Shown here: positions 52,005-59,976 of the stretch, piece by piece
Numbering within the stretch: the first letter of the stretch is position 1
How the letters are laid out: every line of letters starts with the position of its first letter
DNA from: Streptomyces triculaminicus
GTDB taxonomy: Bacteria > Actinomycetota > Actinomycetes > Streptomycetales > Streptomycetaceae
Assembly: GCF_017349075.1 (NCBI RefSeq)
Contig: NZ_JAFMOF010000004.1
Span: 496,001 to 560,000 of the forward strand
Length of the DNA stretch: 64,000 nucleotides
Direction of reading: 5' to 3'
The notes under the pieces: generated by a model
What the model was told of the DNA's origin: nothing
The model's input: the letters and a program-made list of their open reading frames with translations, nothing else
Database searches by the model: none
Position numbers and translations under genes: made by a program

Positions 52005-52053
52005 TGCCACAACTTTCGTTCAAGAGAGGTCATTTGACAGCACAAGTACGGAT

Positions 52054-52079
52054 CGGCGGGTTGGATCATGAACCCGCCG
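52054..52079. promoter_or_regulatory. Inverted repeat in the ATP-grasp operon leader
   Basis: CGGCGGGTT and AACCCGCCG pair perfectly across an eight-base spacer (GGATCATG), 50 bases upstream of the first gene. It could be a leader hairpin (attenuator) or an operator. Confidence 0.5.
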
Positions 52080-52119
52080 CTGGCGCGATGTCAACGAATA
52101 GATGAACAAACCGCACATG

Positions 52120-52138
52120 TCACCTGAACATCAGGTGA
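52120..52138. promoter_or_regulatory. 19-bp palindromic operator candidate upstream of the ATP-grasp operon
   Basis: TCACCTGA-aca-TCAGGTGA is a perfect 8-bp dyad with a 3-base centre, about 115 bases upstream of the first ligase gene. The symmetry and size suit a TetR, MarR or GntR dimer. No regulator gene lies inside the operon, so the binder must be encoded elsewhere. Confidence 0.6.
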
Positions 52139-52490
52139 ACACCGATGGATAGAGATACGTCCCGTTGTCATGTCGGACGGCGGATCATGGACGCTACAGC
52201 GCCCAAACCTCCCCGTTGGCGGGAAAAACGGCCAGGACCATGGCCTCTTTAGGTGACGGGGTCATGACCGTGAGAGATGTGGAATCATCTCTTCCGAGAG
52301 CTGCGGGGCGTCCTGACGGCATGTCAGACGCGAGGAGTCGCAAGAGGTGTCGGCCGCAGGTCGGACGGGAGACGAGGCACTGATGACAGGCCGACGGGCG
52401 GCGCGCCAGGGCATGCCGGGGTAACAGCGGGTACGGCGGGGCGCTCCCCCGGCCGTCCAGGGCGCCGGGAGGGGGGAACCGGTCCGGCGG

Positions 52491-53021
52491 TCAGCCGCCG
52501 AGCGCCGCGCGGTGGTCGCGCGCCAGGCCCAGGTACATCGCGGCGTTGATCCTGATGTGCTCGCGCTCCTCGTCGGTGAGCTGCCGCCGCACCTTGGCGG
52601 GAACTCCGGCGACCAGCGAGCCGGGCGGCACGACCATGCCCTGCGGGACGAGCGCCTGGGCGGCGACGAGCGAGCCGGCCCCGATCGTGGCGCCGTTGAG
52701 GACGGTGGCGCCCATGCCGATCAGGACGTCGTCCCCGACCGTGCAGCCGTGCAGCACGGCGTTGTGCCCGACCGTCACCCGCTCGCCGACGGTCACGGGG
52801 AAGCCCGGGTCGACGTGGACGGTGCAGTTGTCCTGGATGTTGCTGTCGGCGCCGAGGGCGACGGGGCCGCAGTCGGCGCGCAGCACGGCGTGGTACCAGA
52901 CGCTCGAGCCGGCCGCCAGGGTGACGTCCCCGAGCACGACGGAGGTCGGCGCGGTGAAGGCCTCCGGGTCGACGTCCGGCTCCTTGCCGCCCACTCCGGC
53001 GATCAGCGCCCGCTCCGCCAT
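52491..53021 (-). CDS. Gamma-carbonic-anhydrase-like protein (hexapeptide repeat)
   Basis: This 176-residue left-handed beta-helix protein of the YrdA/PaaY/CaiE type has hexapeptide repeats and the zinc-site pattern VWYHAVLRADCG...NIQDNCTVHVD...VGHNAVLHGC. The metal-ligand histidines are present. The biochemical function of this subgroup is uncertain, ranging from carbonic anhydrase to acyltransferase-like. The ATG at 53021 follows GAGGAGAGG. A terminator-like hairpin separates it from the DedA gene. Confidence 0.88.
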   Translation of the reverse strand: MAERALIAGVGGKEPDVDPEAFTAPTSVVLGDVTLAAGSSVWYHAVLRADCGPVALGADSNIQDNCTVHVDPGFPVTVGERVTVGHNAVLHGCTVGDDVLIGMGATVLNGATIGAGSLVAAQALVPQGMVVPPGSLVAGVPAKVRRQLTDEEREHIRINAAMYLGLARDHRAALGG

Positions 53022-53113
53022 GACCCTCTCCTCACCCCGTACCGGCCTGCTGCAGGGCACGGTAGTGGGTGGACACCGGCGCCGCGCCCGCGTGGGGCCA
53101 AGATCACACGCGA

Positions 53114-53141
53114 ACGGCCCCCGGCCGGAGCCGGGGGCCGT
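53114..53141 (-). terminator. Terminator hairpin after the DedA gene
   Basis: ACGGCCCCCGG and CCGGGGGCCGT pair perfectly around a CCGGAG loop, 36 bases beyond the stop of the minus-strand DedA gene. Confidence 0.7.
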
Positions 53142-53176
53142 CGTATGCCCTGCCGTGGTGCGCGAAGCGGTGCCGC

Positions 53177-53845
53177 CTACTCCGCCGCGACCGCCTCGGT
53201 CTCGGCGGGCCGCCCGGCGGCCTCGGCGGCGTCCTGCGCGGCCCCGGCCCTCTTGGCCTTGATCCGCATCACGACGAACGAGCCCAGGCCGAAGAGCAGG
53301 GCGGCGACCAGCCCGAGCCAGGAGAACTTCTTCAGCCACTCCTCGGCGACCTTGCCCACGGAGTAGATCACCGCGACCGTACCGCCGGCCCAGACGATGC
53401 CGCCGAGGACGTTGGCGATCAGGAACTTCCAGTACGGCATCCGCAGCACGCCCGCGAGCGGGCCGGCGAAGATCCGCAGCAGCGCGATGAAACGGCCGAC
53501 GAAGACGGCCCACATGCCCCACTTCTGGAACGACCGCTCGGCGGTGGCCACGTGGTGCGGGCCGAAGTGCTTGGGGAACTTGCGGCCGAGCCAGTCCAGC
53601 AGCGGCTTGCCGCCCTTGCGGCCGATGAGATAGCCGATCGAGTCGCCGATGATCGCGCCGGCGACGGCGCAGGCGCCCAGGACGTACGGATTGATGTGGT
53701 CCTGCGTGGCGGCGAGCAGCGTGGCGCTGACGAGGACGATCTCACCGGGGAGCGGGATGCCCAGGCTCTCCAGCCCGATGACCCCGCCCACCAGGAGGTA
53801 GACGGCGATCGCCGGAACTGTCTCGAGCCACTCCTGGATGTGCAA
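53177..53845 (-). CDS. DedA-family membrane protein
   Basis: This is a 222-residue integral membrane protein with the SNARE-associated/VTT fold of the DedA family. It shows GLESLGIPLPGEIVL, GDSIGYLIGRKGGKP and the GRFIALLRIFAGPLAGVLRM motif with key Arg residues, and ends in a basic/Ala-rich cytoplasmic tail. DedA proteins act in membrane homeostasis as lipid-carrier flippases (undecaprenyl phosphate in characterised members). It is monocistronic between two hairpins. Confidence 0.93.
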   Translation of the reverse strand: MHIQEWLETVPAIAVYLLVGGVIGLESLGIPLPGEIVLVSATLLAATQDHINPYVLGACAVAGAIIGDSIGYLIGRKGGKPLLDWLGRKFPKHFGPHHVATAERSFQKWGMWAVFVGRFIALLRIFAGPLAGVLRMPYWKFLIANVLGGIVWAGGTVAVIYSVGKVAEEWLKKFSWLGLVAALLFGLGSFVVMRIKAKRAGAAQDAAEAAGRPAETEAVAAE

Positions 53846-54128
53846 CGCCGGTTCCTCCCGGTTGAACGACCTGCTTCCCGCCGCGCGCCGGCACGGCGCA
53901 CCGCAAAAAGCCTACTGGAGGTAAGGACACCCGAAGAGGCTCCGCGGTTGAGGCGGGGCGACACTTTGTTCGGTCACACGGCCTGCGCCCCTCCGGCCGC
54001 CGGCCGGCCCGTCGCCTCCGGTGCCGCGCCACGCCACGCCACGCCACCTGCGACGATCACATCCGGCACGCGAACGACGTGATGCAACGCACAGGCCGGA
54101 GGAGACACGGTGACGGCCCTCCCGTAAC
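53846..54128. other. Non-coding stretch upstream of dedA
   Basis: This region contains the DedA promoter area and a short GCCAC tandem run near 54026-54048. No coding frame was judged real. Confidence 0.4.
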
Positions 54129-54180
54129 AAGGGGGAAGCCCCGAAGCGCACCCGCGCTTCGGGGCTTCCCCCTTCTTTCC
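54128..54180. terminator. Strong bidirectional terminator (21-bp stem)
   Basis: Arms at 54129-54149 and 54154-54174 pair over 21 bases without mismatch around an ACCC loop, with AA at the base on one side and CTTCTTT on the other. It lies 14 bases after the thioesterase stop on the minus strand and is the strongest hairpin in the window. Confidence 0.85.
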
Positions 54181-54193
54181 TACCGGGCCGGTT

Positions 54194-54646
54194 CTACGAG
54201 TTGGGCCGCAGCGTCCACACGACGGTCATCTCGCCGGTCACGGCGCCGTCCTCGCGCGTGATCGAGATGTGCACCGGGAACTCCGGCCGCTCGCCGGCGT
54301 CCAGCTCGGCGATCACCTCGTCGGCCGGGCGGCCGAGCACGGCGGTGGCGGTGACCGGGCCCATGGCGAGCTTCTTGTAGCCGATCTCGGCGCGCACGGC
54401 CAGCGGGACGGCGCGGGAGAGCTCGGAGCCGAAGGCGGCCAGGACGATCGCGCCGCTGGCGGACTCGGCGAGGGTGAACATCGCTCCGGCGTGCGGGCCG
54501 CCGACGTGGTTGTGGTACTCGGGCTGGTCGGGCAGGTGGATGACGGCGCGCTCGGCGGTGATCTCACCGAAGGTCAGGTTGAGCGTGCGGACCATGGGCA
54601 CGGTGGCCGCGAGGGCCTCGCCGATCGAGGGCAGGGTTTCGGACAT
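54194..54646 (-). CDS. Hotdog-fold thioesterase (DUF4442/PaaI-like)
   Basis: This is a 150-residue hotdog protein: NLTFGEITAERAVIHLPDQPEYHNHVGGPHAGAMFTLAES contains the HNHVGGPHAGAM loop typical of DUF4442/PaaI-like acyl-CoA thioesterases. There are no extra domains. The ATG at 54646 is the only good start. It probably hydrolyses an acyl-CoA; the specificity is unknown. Confidence 0.88.
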   Translation of the reverse strand: MSETLPSIGEALAATVPMVRTLNLTFGEITAERAVIHLPDQPEYHNHVGGPHAGAMFTLAESASGAIVLAAFGSELSRAVPLAVRAEIGYKKLAMGPVTATAVLGRPADEVIAELDAGERPEFPVHISITREDGAVTGEMTVVWTLRPNS

Positions 54647-54713
54647 GCCGGTAAGTTACCAGTCAGTAGCACACCCGGGAAGGGGTACGGATCACAAGCC
54701 CCGCCGCACCCTC

Positions 54714-54719
54714 TAGGGT
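54714..54719 (+). promoter_or_regulatory. Leaderless -10 element before the membrane-anchored protein
   Basis: TAGGGT lies eight bases before the ATG at 54728 with no ribosome-binding site, predicting a leaderless transcript. Confidence 0.45.
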
Positions 54720-54727
54720 TATCCGCC

Positions 54728-55771
54728 ATGTGGCCAGGACAGCAGTCGCCCGGGGGCGAGCAGAACCCGCAGGACCCCAACCGGAACCCGTACGCGCAGC
54801 CCGGTTACCCGCAGCAACCGAACCCCTACCAGCAGCCGGGATACCAGCAGCCGAACCCCTACCAGCAGGGCGGACAGCCGCCCGGGCCGGCGGGGCCGGT
54901 AACGCCGCCCGGGCAGTGGGCCGGGCCGGGCGCACCCGGCGGGTCGCAGCCGCCGGGCGACGGCCGCAACAAGCGCACCACGGTGATCGCGATCTCGGCG
55001 GCCGTGGCGGTGGTGATCGCGGCCGGGGTGACCGGCGCGGTCGTCCTCACCGGCGGCGAGAAGGACGACAAGACGACGACCGAGGCCAAGGAGAGCGCCA
55101 AGCCGTCGGCGTCCTCCCCCGCCTCGTCCTCGCCGGGCGGAGGCGGCGAGGACAACCCGCGGGCGGGCGGCGACATCAAGCCGGTCGTCAGCGGCTGGAA
55201 GGTGGTCCAGAACCCCAAGCGGCACGTGGTCTTCGACGTGCCCGCCGAGTGGAGCGTGGCGTCCACGGGAAGCGGCGTGGTCGTTCCGGACGACACCGGC
55301 AAGGACAAGGACGGCATGGCCGAGGCCATGTCCTCCCCCGCCTACTTCCAGGAGACCCGGTGCGTCAGGACGAACGACAAGGGCATCCAGCTGAACCACG
55401 AGGCCGGCATCACCGGGGCCAAGGGCGCCCAGGGCGCCAAGAACCTTGAGGAGGCCGCGGAGAACGCCGCCGCGAGCTGGGCCTGGGCGATGTTCGACCA
55501 GAAGAAGCAGGGCCACCTCAACATCGGCAAGCCCTCCGCCTTCAAGAGCGACCACGGCATCACCGGCTTCACCGCGATGACCACGGCCACCGACGTCCCC
55601 AAGAGCCACAAGTGCTCCAGCGACGGCAAGGCGTACGCGGTGGCCTACAAGGACGACACCGGCGACCTCAACACCTGGATCTTCGCGGGCATCAAGTCCG
55701 AGAAGGACGAGGTGCCCGAGGAGACCATCAAGAAGATCATGAGCACGCTGCGGCCGCTGAAGTCCTCCTGA
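54728..55771 (+). CDS. Membrane-anchored protein with Pro/Gln-rich N-terminus
   Basis: This 347-residue protein has a cytoplasmic N-terminus of PGYPQQPNPYQQ-type repeats (residues 20-75), a single transmembrane helix at about 86-111 (TTVIAISAAVAVVIAAGVTGAVVL), a Lys/Ser/Pro linker and an extracytoplasmic domain of about 200 residues beginning GWKVVQNPKRHVVFDVPAEWSV. The two Cys in that domain (CVRTND; HKCSSDG) could form a disulfide. The architecture is common in Streptomyces, but the function is unknown. Confidence 0.82.
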   Translation: MWPGQQSPGGEQNPQDPNRNPYAQPGYPQQPNPYQQPGYQQPNPYQQGGQPPGPAGPVTPPGQWAGPGAPGGSQPPGDGRNKRTTVIAISAAVAVVIAAGVTGAVVLTGGEKDDKTTTEAKESAKPSASSPASSSPGGGGEDNPRAGGDIKPVVSGWKVVQNPKRHVVFDVPAEWSVASTGSGVVVPDDTGKDKDGMAEAMSSPAYFQETRCVRTNDKGIQLNHEAGITGAKGAQGAKNLEEAAENAAASWAWAMFDQKKQGHLNIGKPSAFKSDHGITGFTAMTTATDVPKSHKCSSDGKAYAVAYKDDTGDLNTWIFAGIKSEKDEVPEETIKKIMSTLRPLKSS

Positions 55772-55799
55772 GGGCCGCACTCCTTCTGAACCGGCCCTC
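55770..55799. terminator. Possible shared terminator between convergent genes
   Basis: GAGGGCC and GGCCCTC pair across a 16-base loop between the convergent membrane-protein and spermidine-synthase-like genes. It is a weak candidate because of the long loop and short stem. Confidence 0.3.
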
Positions 55800-55803
55800 G
55801 CCG

Positions 55804-56649
55804 TCAGCCGATGCCGAACGAGCCGCCCGGCGGCTCCGGCGAGGCGACCGCGTCCGCGTCACCCACCGGCACGGCCCCCGCGGCGAACCGCGCCAGCCCC
55901 GGACCGTCCTCGACGCGGGCCGGGAAGGCGTCGGCGGCGGCGCGGCGGGCGAGCACGGCGAGGGGCAGCTCGGTGTCCGCCGCCACGAGCACGGCGTTGC
56001 CGAAGCGGCGGCCCCGCAGCATCGGGCCTTCCGCGATCAGGCACAGGTGGGGGAAGACGGCCGCGTACGTGGCCACCTGCCCGCGCAGGAAGTCGAACGG
56101 CGCGCCGTCGGCGAGGTTGGCCACATAGCGGCCGCCGGGGCGCAGCACGCGCGCGGCGGTACGGGCGTACTCGAGCGAGGTGAGGTGCGCGGGCACGCGC
56201 GAGCCGCCGAAGACGTCCGCGACGATCACGTCGGCGGAGTCGTCGGGGGCGGCCTCCAGCGCGGCCCGGGCGTCCCCCGCCGTCACCTCGACGCCCGAGC
56301 CCTCGGGCAGCGGGAGGTGCTCGGCGACCAGGGCGATCAGGCCGCGGTCGGCCTCGACCACGCGCTGGCGGGAGCCGGGCCGGGTGGCGGCGACGTAGCG
56401 GGGCAGGGTGAGCGCCCCACCGCCCAGGTGCAGCAGGTCCAGCGGGGCGCCCGGCTCGCCGGTCGTGTCGAGGACGTGGGCGAGCCTGCGGGCGTACTCG
56501 AACTCGAGGTGGGTGGGGTCGTCGAGGTCTACGTAGGACTGGGGCGCGCCGTTCACGGTCAGCAGCCAGGCCCGCTGCCGGTCCACGTCGGGCATCAGCT
56601 TGGCGGTGCCCCAGTCCACGTCACGGCTCACGGGTATCGATGCGTCCAC
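55804..56649 (-). CDS. Spermidine-synthase-like methyltransferase-fold protein
   Basis: This is a 281-residue protein of the spermidine/spermine synthase superfamily: LDLLHLGGGALTLPRYVA (motif I), VVEADRGLIALVAEHL, VEVTAGDARAAL, and VIVADVFGGSRVPAHL in place of the DxxDP motif of true spermidine synthases. That difference suggests another aminopropyl- or methyl-transfer role. The GTG at 56649 is chosen because the upstream frame has no better start. Confidence 0.82.
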   Translation of the reverse strand: MDASIPVSRDVDWGTAKLMPDVDRQRAWLLTVNGAPQSYVDLDDPTHLEFEYARRLAHVLDTTGEPGAPLDLLHLGGGALTLPRYVAATRPGSRQRVVEADRGLIALVAEHLPLPEGSGVEVTAGDARAALEAAPDDSADVIVADVFGGSRVPAHLTSLEYARTAARVLRPGGRYVANLADGAPFDFLRGQVATYAAVFPHLCLIAEGPMLRGRRFGNAVLVAADTELPLAVLARRAAADAFPARVEDGPGLARFAAGAVPVGDADAVASPEPPGGSFGIG

Positions 56650-56687
56650 CCGTTCATTGTCGGGGATCGCGGGCGTCCTTCGTCCCG

Positions 56688-56906
56688 CTAAGGGGGCTCT
56701 CCGTCGGCGGCGTGCTGCGCCAGGCCGAGCCGGAAGCCGTCCATCCATGTCTGGGTCATATGGCGGATGACCATCTTCAGCTGCTGGGCGGTCAGTACCT
56801 TCTCCAGATGCCCTTGCCTGAGCGCGAGCCGCGCCCGGCGTTCGGCCGCCACGAACAACGCCATCTGATCAGCCCTTTCGAACGCCCCTTCCCTCCGCTC
56901 TTCCAT
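56688..56906 (-). CDS. Small uncharacterised helical protein
   Basis: This is a 72-residue predicted protein starting MEERREGAFERADQMALFVAAERRARLALRQ and containing QQLKMVIRHMTQTWMDGFRLGLAQHA. It is amphipathic and rich in charged residues. TAGGGT seven bases upstream of the ATG suggests a leaderless message, the same layout as other genes nearby. I recognise no domain. A longer form starting at 56942 would lose this promoter spacing. Confidence 0.5.
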   Translation of the reverse strand: MEERREGAFERADQMALFVAAERRARLALRQGHLEKVLTAQQLKMVIRHMTQTWMDGFRLGLAQHAADGEPP

Positions 56907-56988
56907 GGCAGCAACCCTAGGACGGGCCCTGCGCCAGGGCACGTGAGTTTCGGCCCGCGCGACGGCCGGCGTCGGTTACGCTCCTTCG

Positions 56989-57723
56989 ATGCTCGACACC
57001 GCCGTTCCCTCCCCGGGCCTCGCCGCGCGCTGCGTACGGGCGCTGCGCTCGCCGTGGTTCCGGCTGGGGCTGCTGCTCGCGCTGCTCGGCGGCGCGGTGG
57101 CGGGCGTGCTGGTCCTGCGGCCGGAGCGGCTGCTGACCGGCGGCTGGCCGACGCACCTGTCCGGCGGCAGCGCCCTGGTGCTGTTCGCGGCGGCCTACGG
57201 GCTGTGCACGGCGGCGTTCGTGCCGCGGCCGGTGCTCAGCATCGCGGCGGGCGCGCTGTTCGGTGCCCCGCTGGGCACGGCGGCGGCCGTCGTGGGGACG
57301 GTGCTGGGCTCGGCCGTCTCGTTCGGCCTGGGGCGGCTGCTGGGGCAGGAGGCGCTGCGGCCGCTGCTGCGGGGGCGCTGGCTGAAGGCCGCCGACCGGC
57401 AGCTGAGCCGGCACGGCTTCCGGTCCATGCTGGCCATCCGGCTCTTCCCCGGAGTGCCGTTCGCCGCGGCGAACTACTGCGCCGCCGTCTCCCGGATGGG
57501 GTGGCTCCCCTTCCTGCTGGCGACGGGGGCGGGTGTCGTCCCCACCACGGCCGCCTATGTGATCGCGGGCAGTCACGCCACGTCGCCGACCTCGGTGCCG
57601 TTCCTGGGGGCCATGGCCTTCATCGCCGTCACCGGCATCGCGGCGGTCGTGGTGGCCTGGTGCAGGCGGGGCCGTGGCCGGGCCGGACGTGGCGGAAGCG
57701 ACGGAAGCGGCCTGGAAGGCTGA
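56989..57723 (+). CDS. TVP38/TMEM64-family (VTT domain) membrane protein
   Basis: This is a 244-residue integral membrane protein with five to six helices and the VTT/SNARE-associated domain. FVPRPVLSIAAGALFGAPLGTAAAVVGTVLGSAVSFGLGR and the RLFPGVPFAAANYCAAVSRM region are typical of TVP38/TMEM64 proteins. Relatives include YdjX and DedA-like lipid scramblases. A Gly/Arg-rich tail ends the protein. No partner genes are adjacent. Confidence 0.88.
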   Translation: MLDTAVPSPGLAARCVRALRSPWFRLGLLLALLGGAVAGVLVLRPERLLTGGWPTHLSGGSALVLFAAAYGLCTAAFVPRPVLSIAAGALFGAPLGTAAAVVGTVLGSAVSFGLGRLLGQEALRPLLRGRWLKAADRQLSRHGFRSMLAIRLFPGVPFAAANYCAAVSRMGWLPFLLATGAGVVPTTAAYVIAGSHATSPTSVPFLGAMAFIAVTGIAAVVVAWCRRGRGRAGRGGSDGSGLEG

Positions 57724-57816
57724 TTCGGGACGATCCCCCGCGTCGCCCCGAATCAGCGGCACAGCGGCGTCCGCCCTGCTCAGCGGGCGGGACAACCGAC
57801 TGTCCCCTGAGTATAT

Positions 57817-57829
57817 TGGCTCGGAGCCA
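57817..57829. promoter_or_regulatory. Palindrome at the tetR promoter
   Basis: TGGCT-CGG-AGCCA lies 20 bases upstream of the TetR ATG and just after an AT-rich GTATATT stretch that could be the -10 region. It is a likely autoregulatory operator. Confidence 0.5.
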
Positions 57830-57849
57830 GTCAACGCAGGAGTAAGCGC

Positions 57850-58467
57850 ATGTCTCCCCGCAGCGCGGCGGTCAACGAGGAGTTGCGCCGCCGGTCCCGA
57901 GAGCGGCTGTTGCAGGCCACCGTCGAGCTGGTGGACGAGCGCGGGTACGAGGCGACGACGCTGGCGGACATCGCGGACCGGGCCGGAGCGGCACGCGGAC
58001 TGGTCTCCTACTACTTCCCCGGCAAGCGGCAGTTGCTGCAGTCGGCCGTGCACCGGCTGATGCACCGGGAACTCGCCGCGGGCCTGGAGCGGGAGCCCTG
58101 CACCACGGACGGGCGCGAGCGCCTCGCGCGGGCCATCGACGCGATCCTGGGGCTCGCGCGGGACCGGCCCCGCCTGATGCGCACCCATATGGCGGGGATG
58201 CTGACCGCGGAGGGCTTCATCCAGTGCCCGGAGCAGCAGCGCCTGGCGTTCCTGCTGCGCGACACCGTCGCGCGCTACGGCTCCGCCGACCCGGACACCG
58301 ACTACCGCATGCTGCGCGCCCTGTTGATGGGCGCGGTCGTGGCGATCCTGCTGCCCGGTGCGCCGATGCCCGCCGAGCAGCTGCGGGCCGAGCTGTTCCA
58401 GCGCTACGGGCTCGCCTGGGGGCTCGGCGTGCCCCCCTCGGCCGAGCCGCCGGCGGAAGGCTTCTGA
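57850..58467 (+). CDS. TetR-family transcriptional regulator
   Basis: This is a 205-residue repressor with a typical TetR HTH (LLQATVELVDERGYEATTLADIADRAGAARGLVSYYFPGKRQLL, residues 20-63) and a ligand-binding C-terminal domain without recognised specificity. AGGAGT precedes the ATG. The reductase gene downstream lies 105 bases away in the same direction, so it may be a target. Confidence 0.92.
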   Translation: MSPRSAAVNEELRRRSRERLLQATVELVDERGYEATTLADIADRAGAARGLVSYYFPGKRQLLQSAVHRLMHRELAAGLEREPCTTDGRERLARAIDAILGLARDRPRLMRTHMAGMLTAEGFIQCPEQQRLAFLLRDTVARYGSADPDTDYRMLRALLMGAVVAILLPGAPMPAEQLRAELFQRYGLAWGLGVPPSAEPPAEGF

Positions 58468-58572
58468 GACCCGCCGCGCCCGGTCCCCCGGTGGCCGCGG
58501 CCCACCTGCCGTCCCCCCGTTCCCCGTGCGATGCTGGAGTCACTCGCGGGACCGCGCGGGAAGGAGCCCTTC

Positions 58573-59925
58573 GTGCTTCGTGTCGCAGTCGTCGGATCGG
58601 GACCGAGCGGCGTCTACACCGCCCAGGCCCTGCTGGAACAGCAGACCGTCCCCGCGGTGACGGTGGACGTGCTGGACCGGCTGCCGTGCCCGTACGGGCT
58701 GGTGCGCTACGGCGTCGCCCCCGACCACGAGAAGATCAAGTCGTTGCAGCGCAACCTGCGCACGGCCCTGGAGCGGCCGGGCGTGCGCTTCCTGGGCAAC
58801 GTCCCGGTCGGGGACGGGCCGGGGGCGCTGTCCCCGAGGCTGCTGCCGGAGCTCTACCACGCGGTGGTCTACTGCGTGGGCGCGGCGAGCGACCGGCGGC
58901 TGGGCATTCCCGGCGAGGACCTTCCCGGGAGCTTCTCGGCCACCGAGTTCGTCTCCTGGTACAGCGCCCATCCGGACGCCGCGCCGGGCGGGTTCGTGCT
59001 CGCCGCCCGCTCGGCCGTGGTCATCGGGGTCGGCAACGTGGCCGTCGACGTGGCGCGGGTACTGGCCCGCGGCGCGGACGAGTTGCGGCGCACGGACGTG
59101 CCGGACGCGGCGCTGGCGGCGCTCGCCGACAGCCGGGTGACGGACGTCCACATGGTGGGCCGGCGCGGCCCGGCGCAGGCGAAGTTCACCACCAAGGAGC
59201 TGCGCGAGCTGGGCACGCTGCCGGGCGCCCGGACGCTCGTGACGCCCGGCGAGGCGGCCCTCGACCCGGCCTGGGCGGATCCCTCGGCGCTGCCGGCGGC
59301 CGTGCGGCGCAACGTGGAGGTGCTGCGGGAGTGGTCCACGGCCCCGCCCGCGGGCAGCGGGCGGCGGATCCGGATGCGGTTCTTCCTGCGGCCGGTGGCG
59401 TTGCTGGGCGACGACGCCGTGCGCGCGGTGCGCTTCGAGCGGACGGCCGTCGACGAGCGGGGCGCGCTGGTGGGGACCGGCCGGTACGAGGAGATCGAGG
59501 CGCAGTTGGTGCTGCGGTCGGTGGGCTACCGCGGTGTGCCGATCCCCGGGCTGCCGTTCGACGCCGAGCGCGGGACGGTCCCGCACGACCGGGGCCGGGT
59601 GCTCCGGGAGGGGGCGCCGTCGCCGGGCGAGTACGTCGCGGGCTGGATCAAGCGCGGGCCGACGGGTGTGATCGGCACCAACCGCCCGTGCGCCAAGGAG
59701 ACGGTGGCCTCGCTGCTCACGGACGCCGAGGCGCTCATGGCCCGCCGGCCGGCGGACGACCCGGCGCGGGCGCTGCGGGCGGCGGGCGTGGAGCCGGTGG
59801 AGTGGCCGGGCTGGCTGGGCATCGAGGCGGCGGAGGCGGCGCTCGGCGAGCGGCTGGGCCGGGGGACGGTGAAGATCGCCGACTGGGACGGGCTGCTCGC
59901 GGCCGCGCGCGGACGGGACTCCTGA
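58573..59925 (+). CDS. Ferredoxin/adrenodoxin-NADP reductase (FprA-like)
   Basis: This is a 450-residue flavoprotein resembling mycobacterial FprA and adrenodoxin reductase. It has the FAD motif VAVVGSGPSGVYTAQAL, RLPCPYGLVRYGVAPDHEKIKS, VVIGVGNVAVDVARVL and IKRGPTGVIGTNRPCAKETV. GTG at 58573 is chosen because AAGGAG lies six bases upstream; an upstream ATG at 58531 would give an unlikely N-terminus. It passes electrons from NADPH to ferredoxins and could serve the P450 at 61.9 kb, but no ferredoxin gene is in the window. Confidence 0.92.
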   Translation: MLRVAVVGSGPSGVYTAQALLEQQTVPAVTVDVLDRLPCPYGLVRYGVAPDHEKIKSLQRNLRTALERPGVRFLGNVPVGDGPGALSPRLLPELYHAVVYCVGAASDRRLGIPGEDLPGSFSATEFVSWYSAHPDAAPGGFVLAARSAVVIGVGNVAVDVARVLARGADELRRTDVPDAALAALADSRVTDVHMVGRRGPAQAKFTTKELRELGTLPGARTLVTPGEAALDPAWADPSALPAAVRRNVEVLREWSTAPPAGSGRRIRMRFFLRPVALLGDDAVRAVRFERTAVDERGALVGTGRYEEIEAQLVLRSVGYRGVPIPGLPFDAERGTVPHDRGRVLREGAPSPGEYVAGWIKRGPTGVIGTNRPCAKETVASLLTDAEALMARRPADDPARALRAAGVEPVEWPGWLGIEAAEAALGERLGRGTVKIADWDGLLAAARGRDS

Positions 59926-59976
59926 CCGGACCCCGTCCGCGCGGACCGTCTCACCGTCCGTCCCCGGACGGGGCGA

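Larger units (their letters stand above)
52011..52490. other. About 480 bp intergenic region upstream of the ATP-grasp operon
   Basis: No coding frame in either direction has a convincing start and family match. It contains two strong inverted repeats (52054-52079 and 52120-52138) near the operon and a weaker AGAGATG/CATCTCT pair near 52275. The part from about 52050 to 52250 is less GC-rich than the surroundings, as expected for a promoter. Confidence 0.55.

Noticed and set aside
52165..52549. Short plus-strand frames upstream of the ATP-grasp operon, considered as possible precursor peptides
   Set aside because: No ribosome-binding site or leader/core pattern, and their direction is opposite to the operon; no RiPP-type enzyme in the cluster requires one.
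54026..54048. GCCAC tandem run, considered as a CRISPR-like or iteron array
   Set aside because: Only four 5-base units; a simple-sequence run in high-GC DNA.
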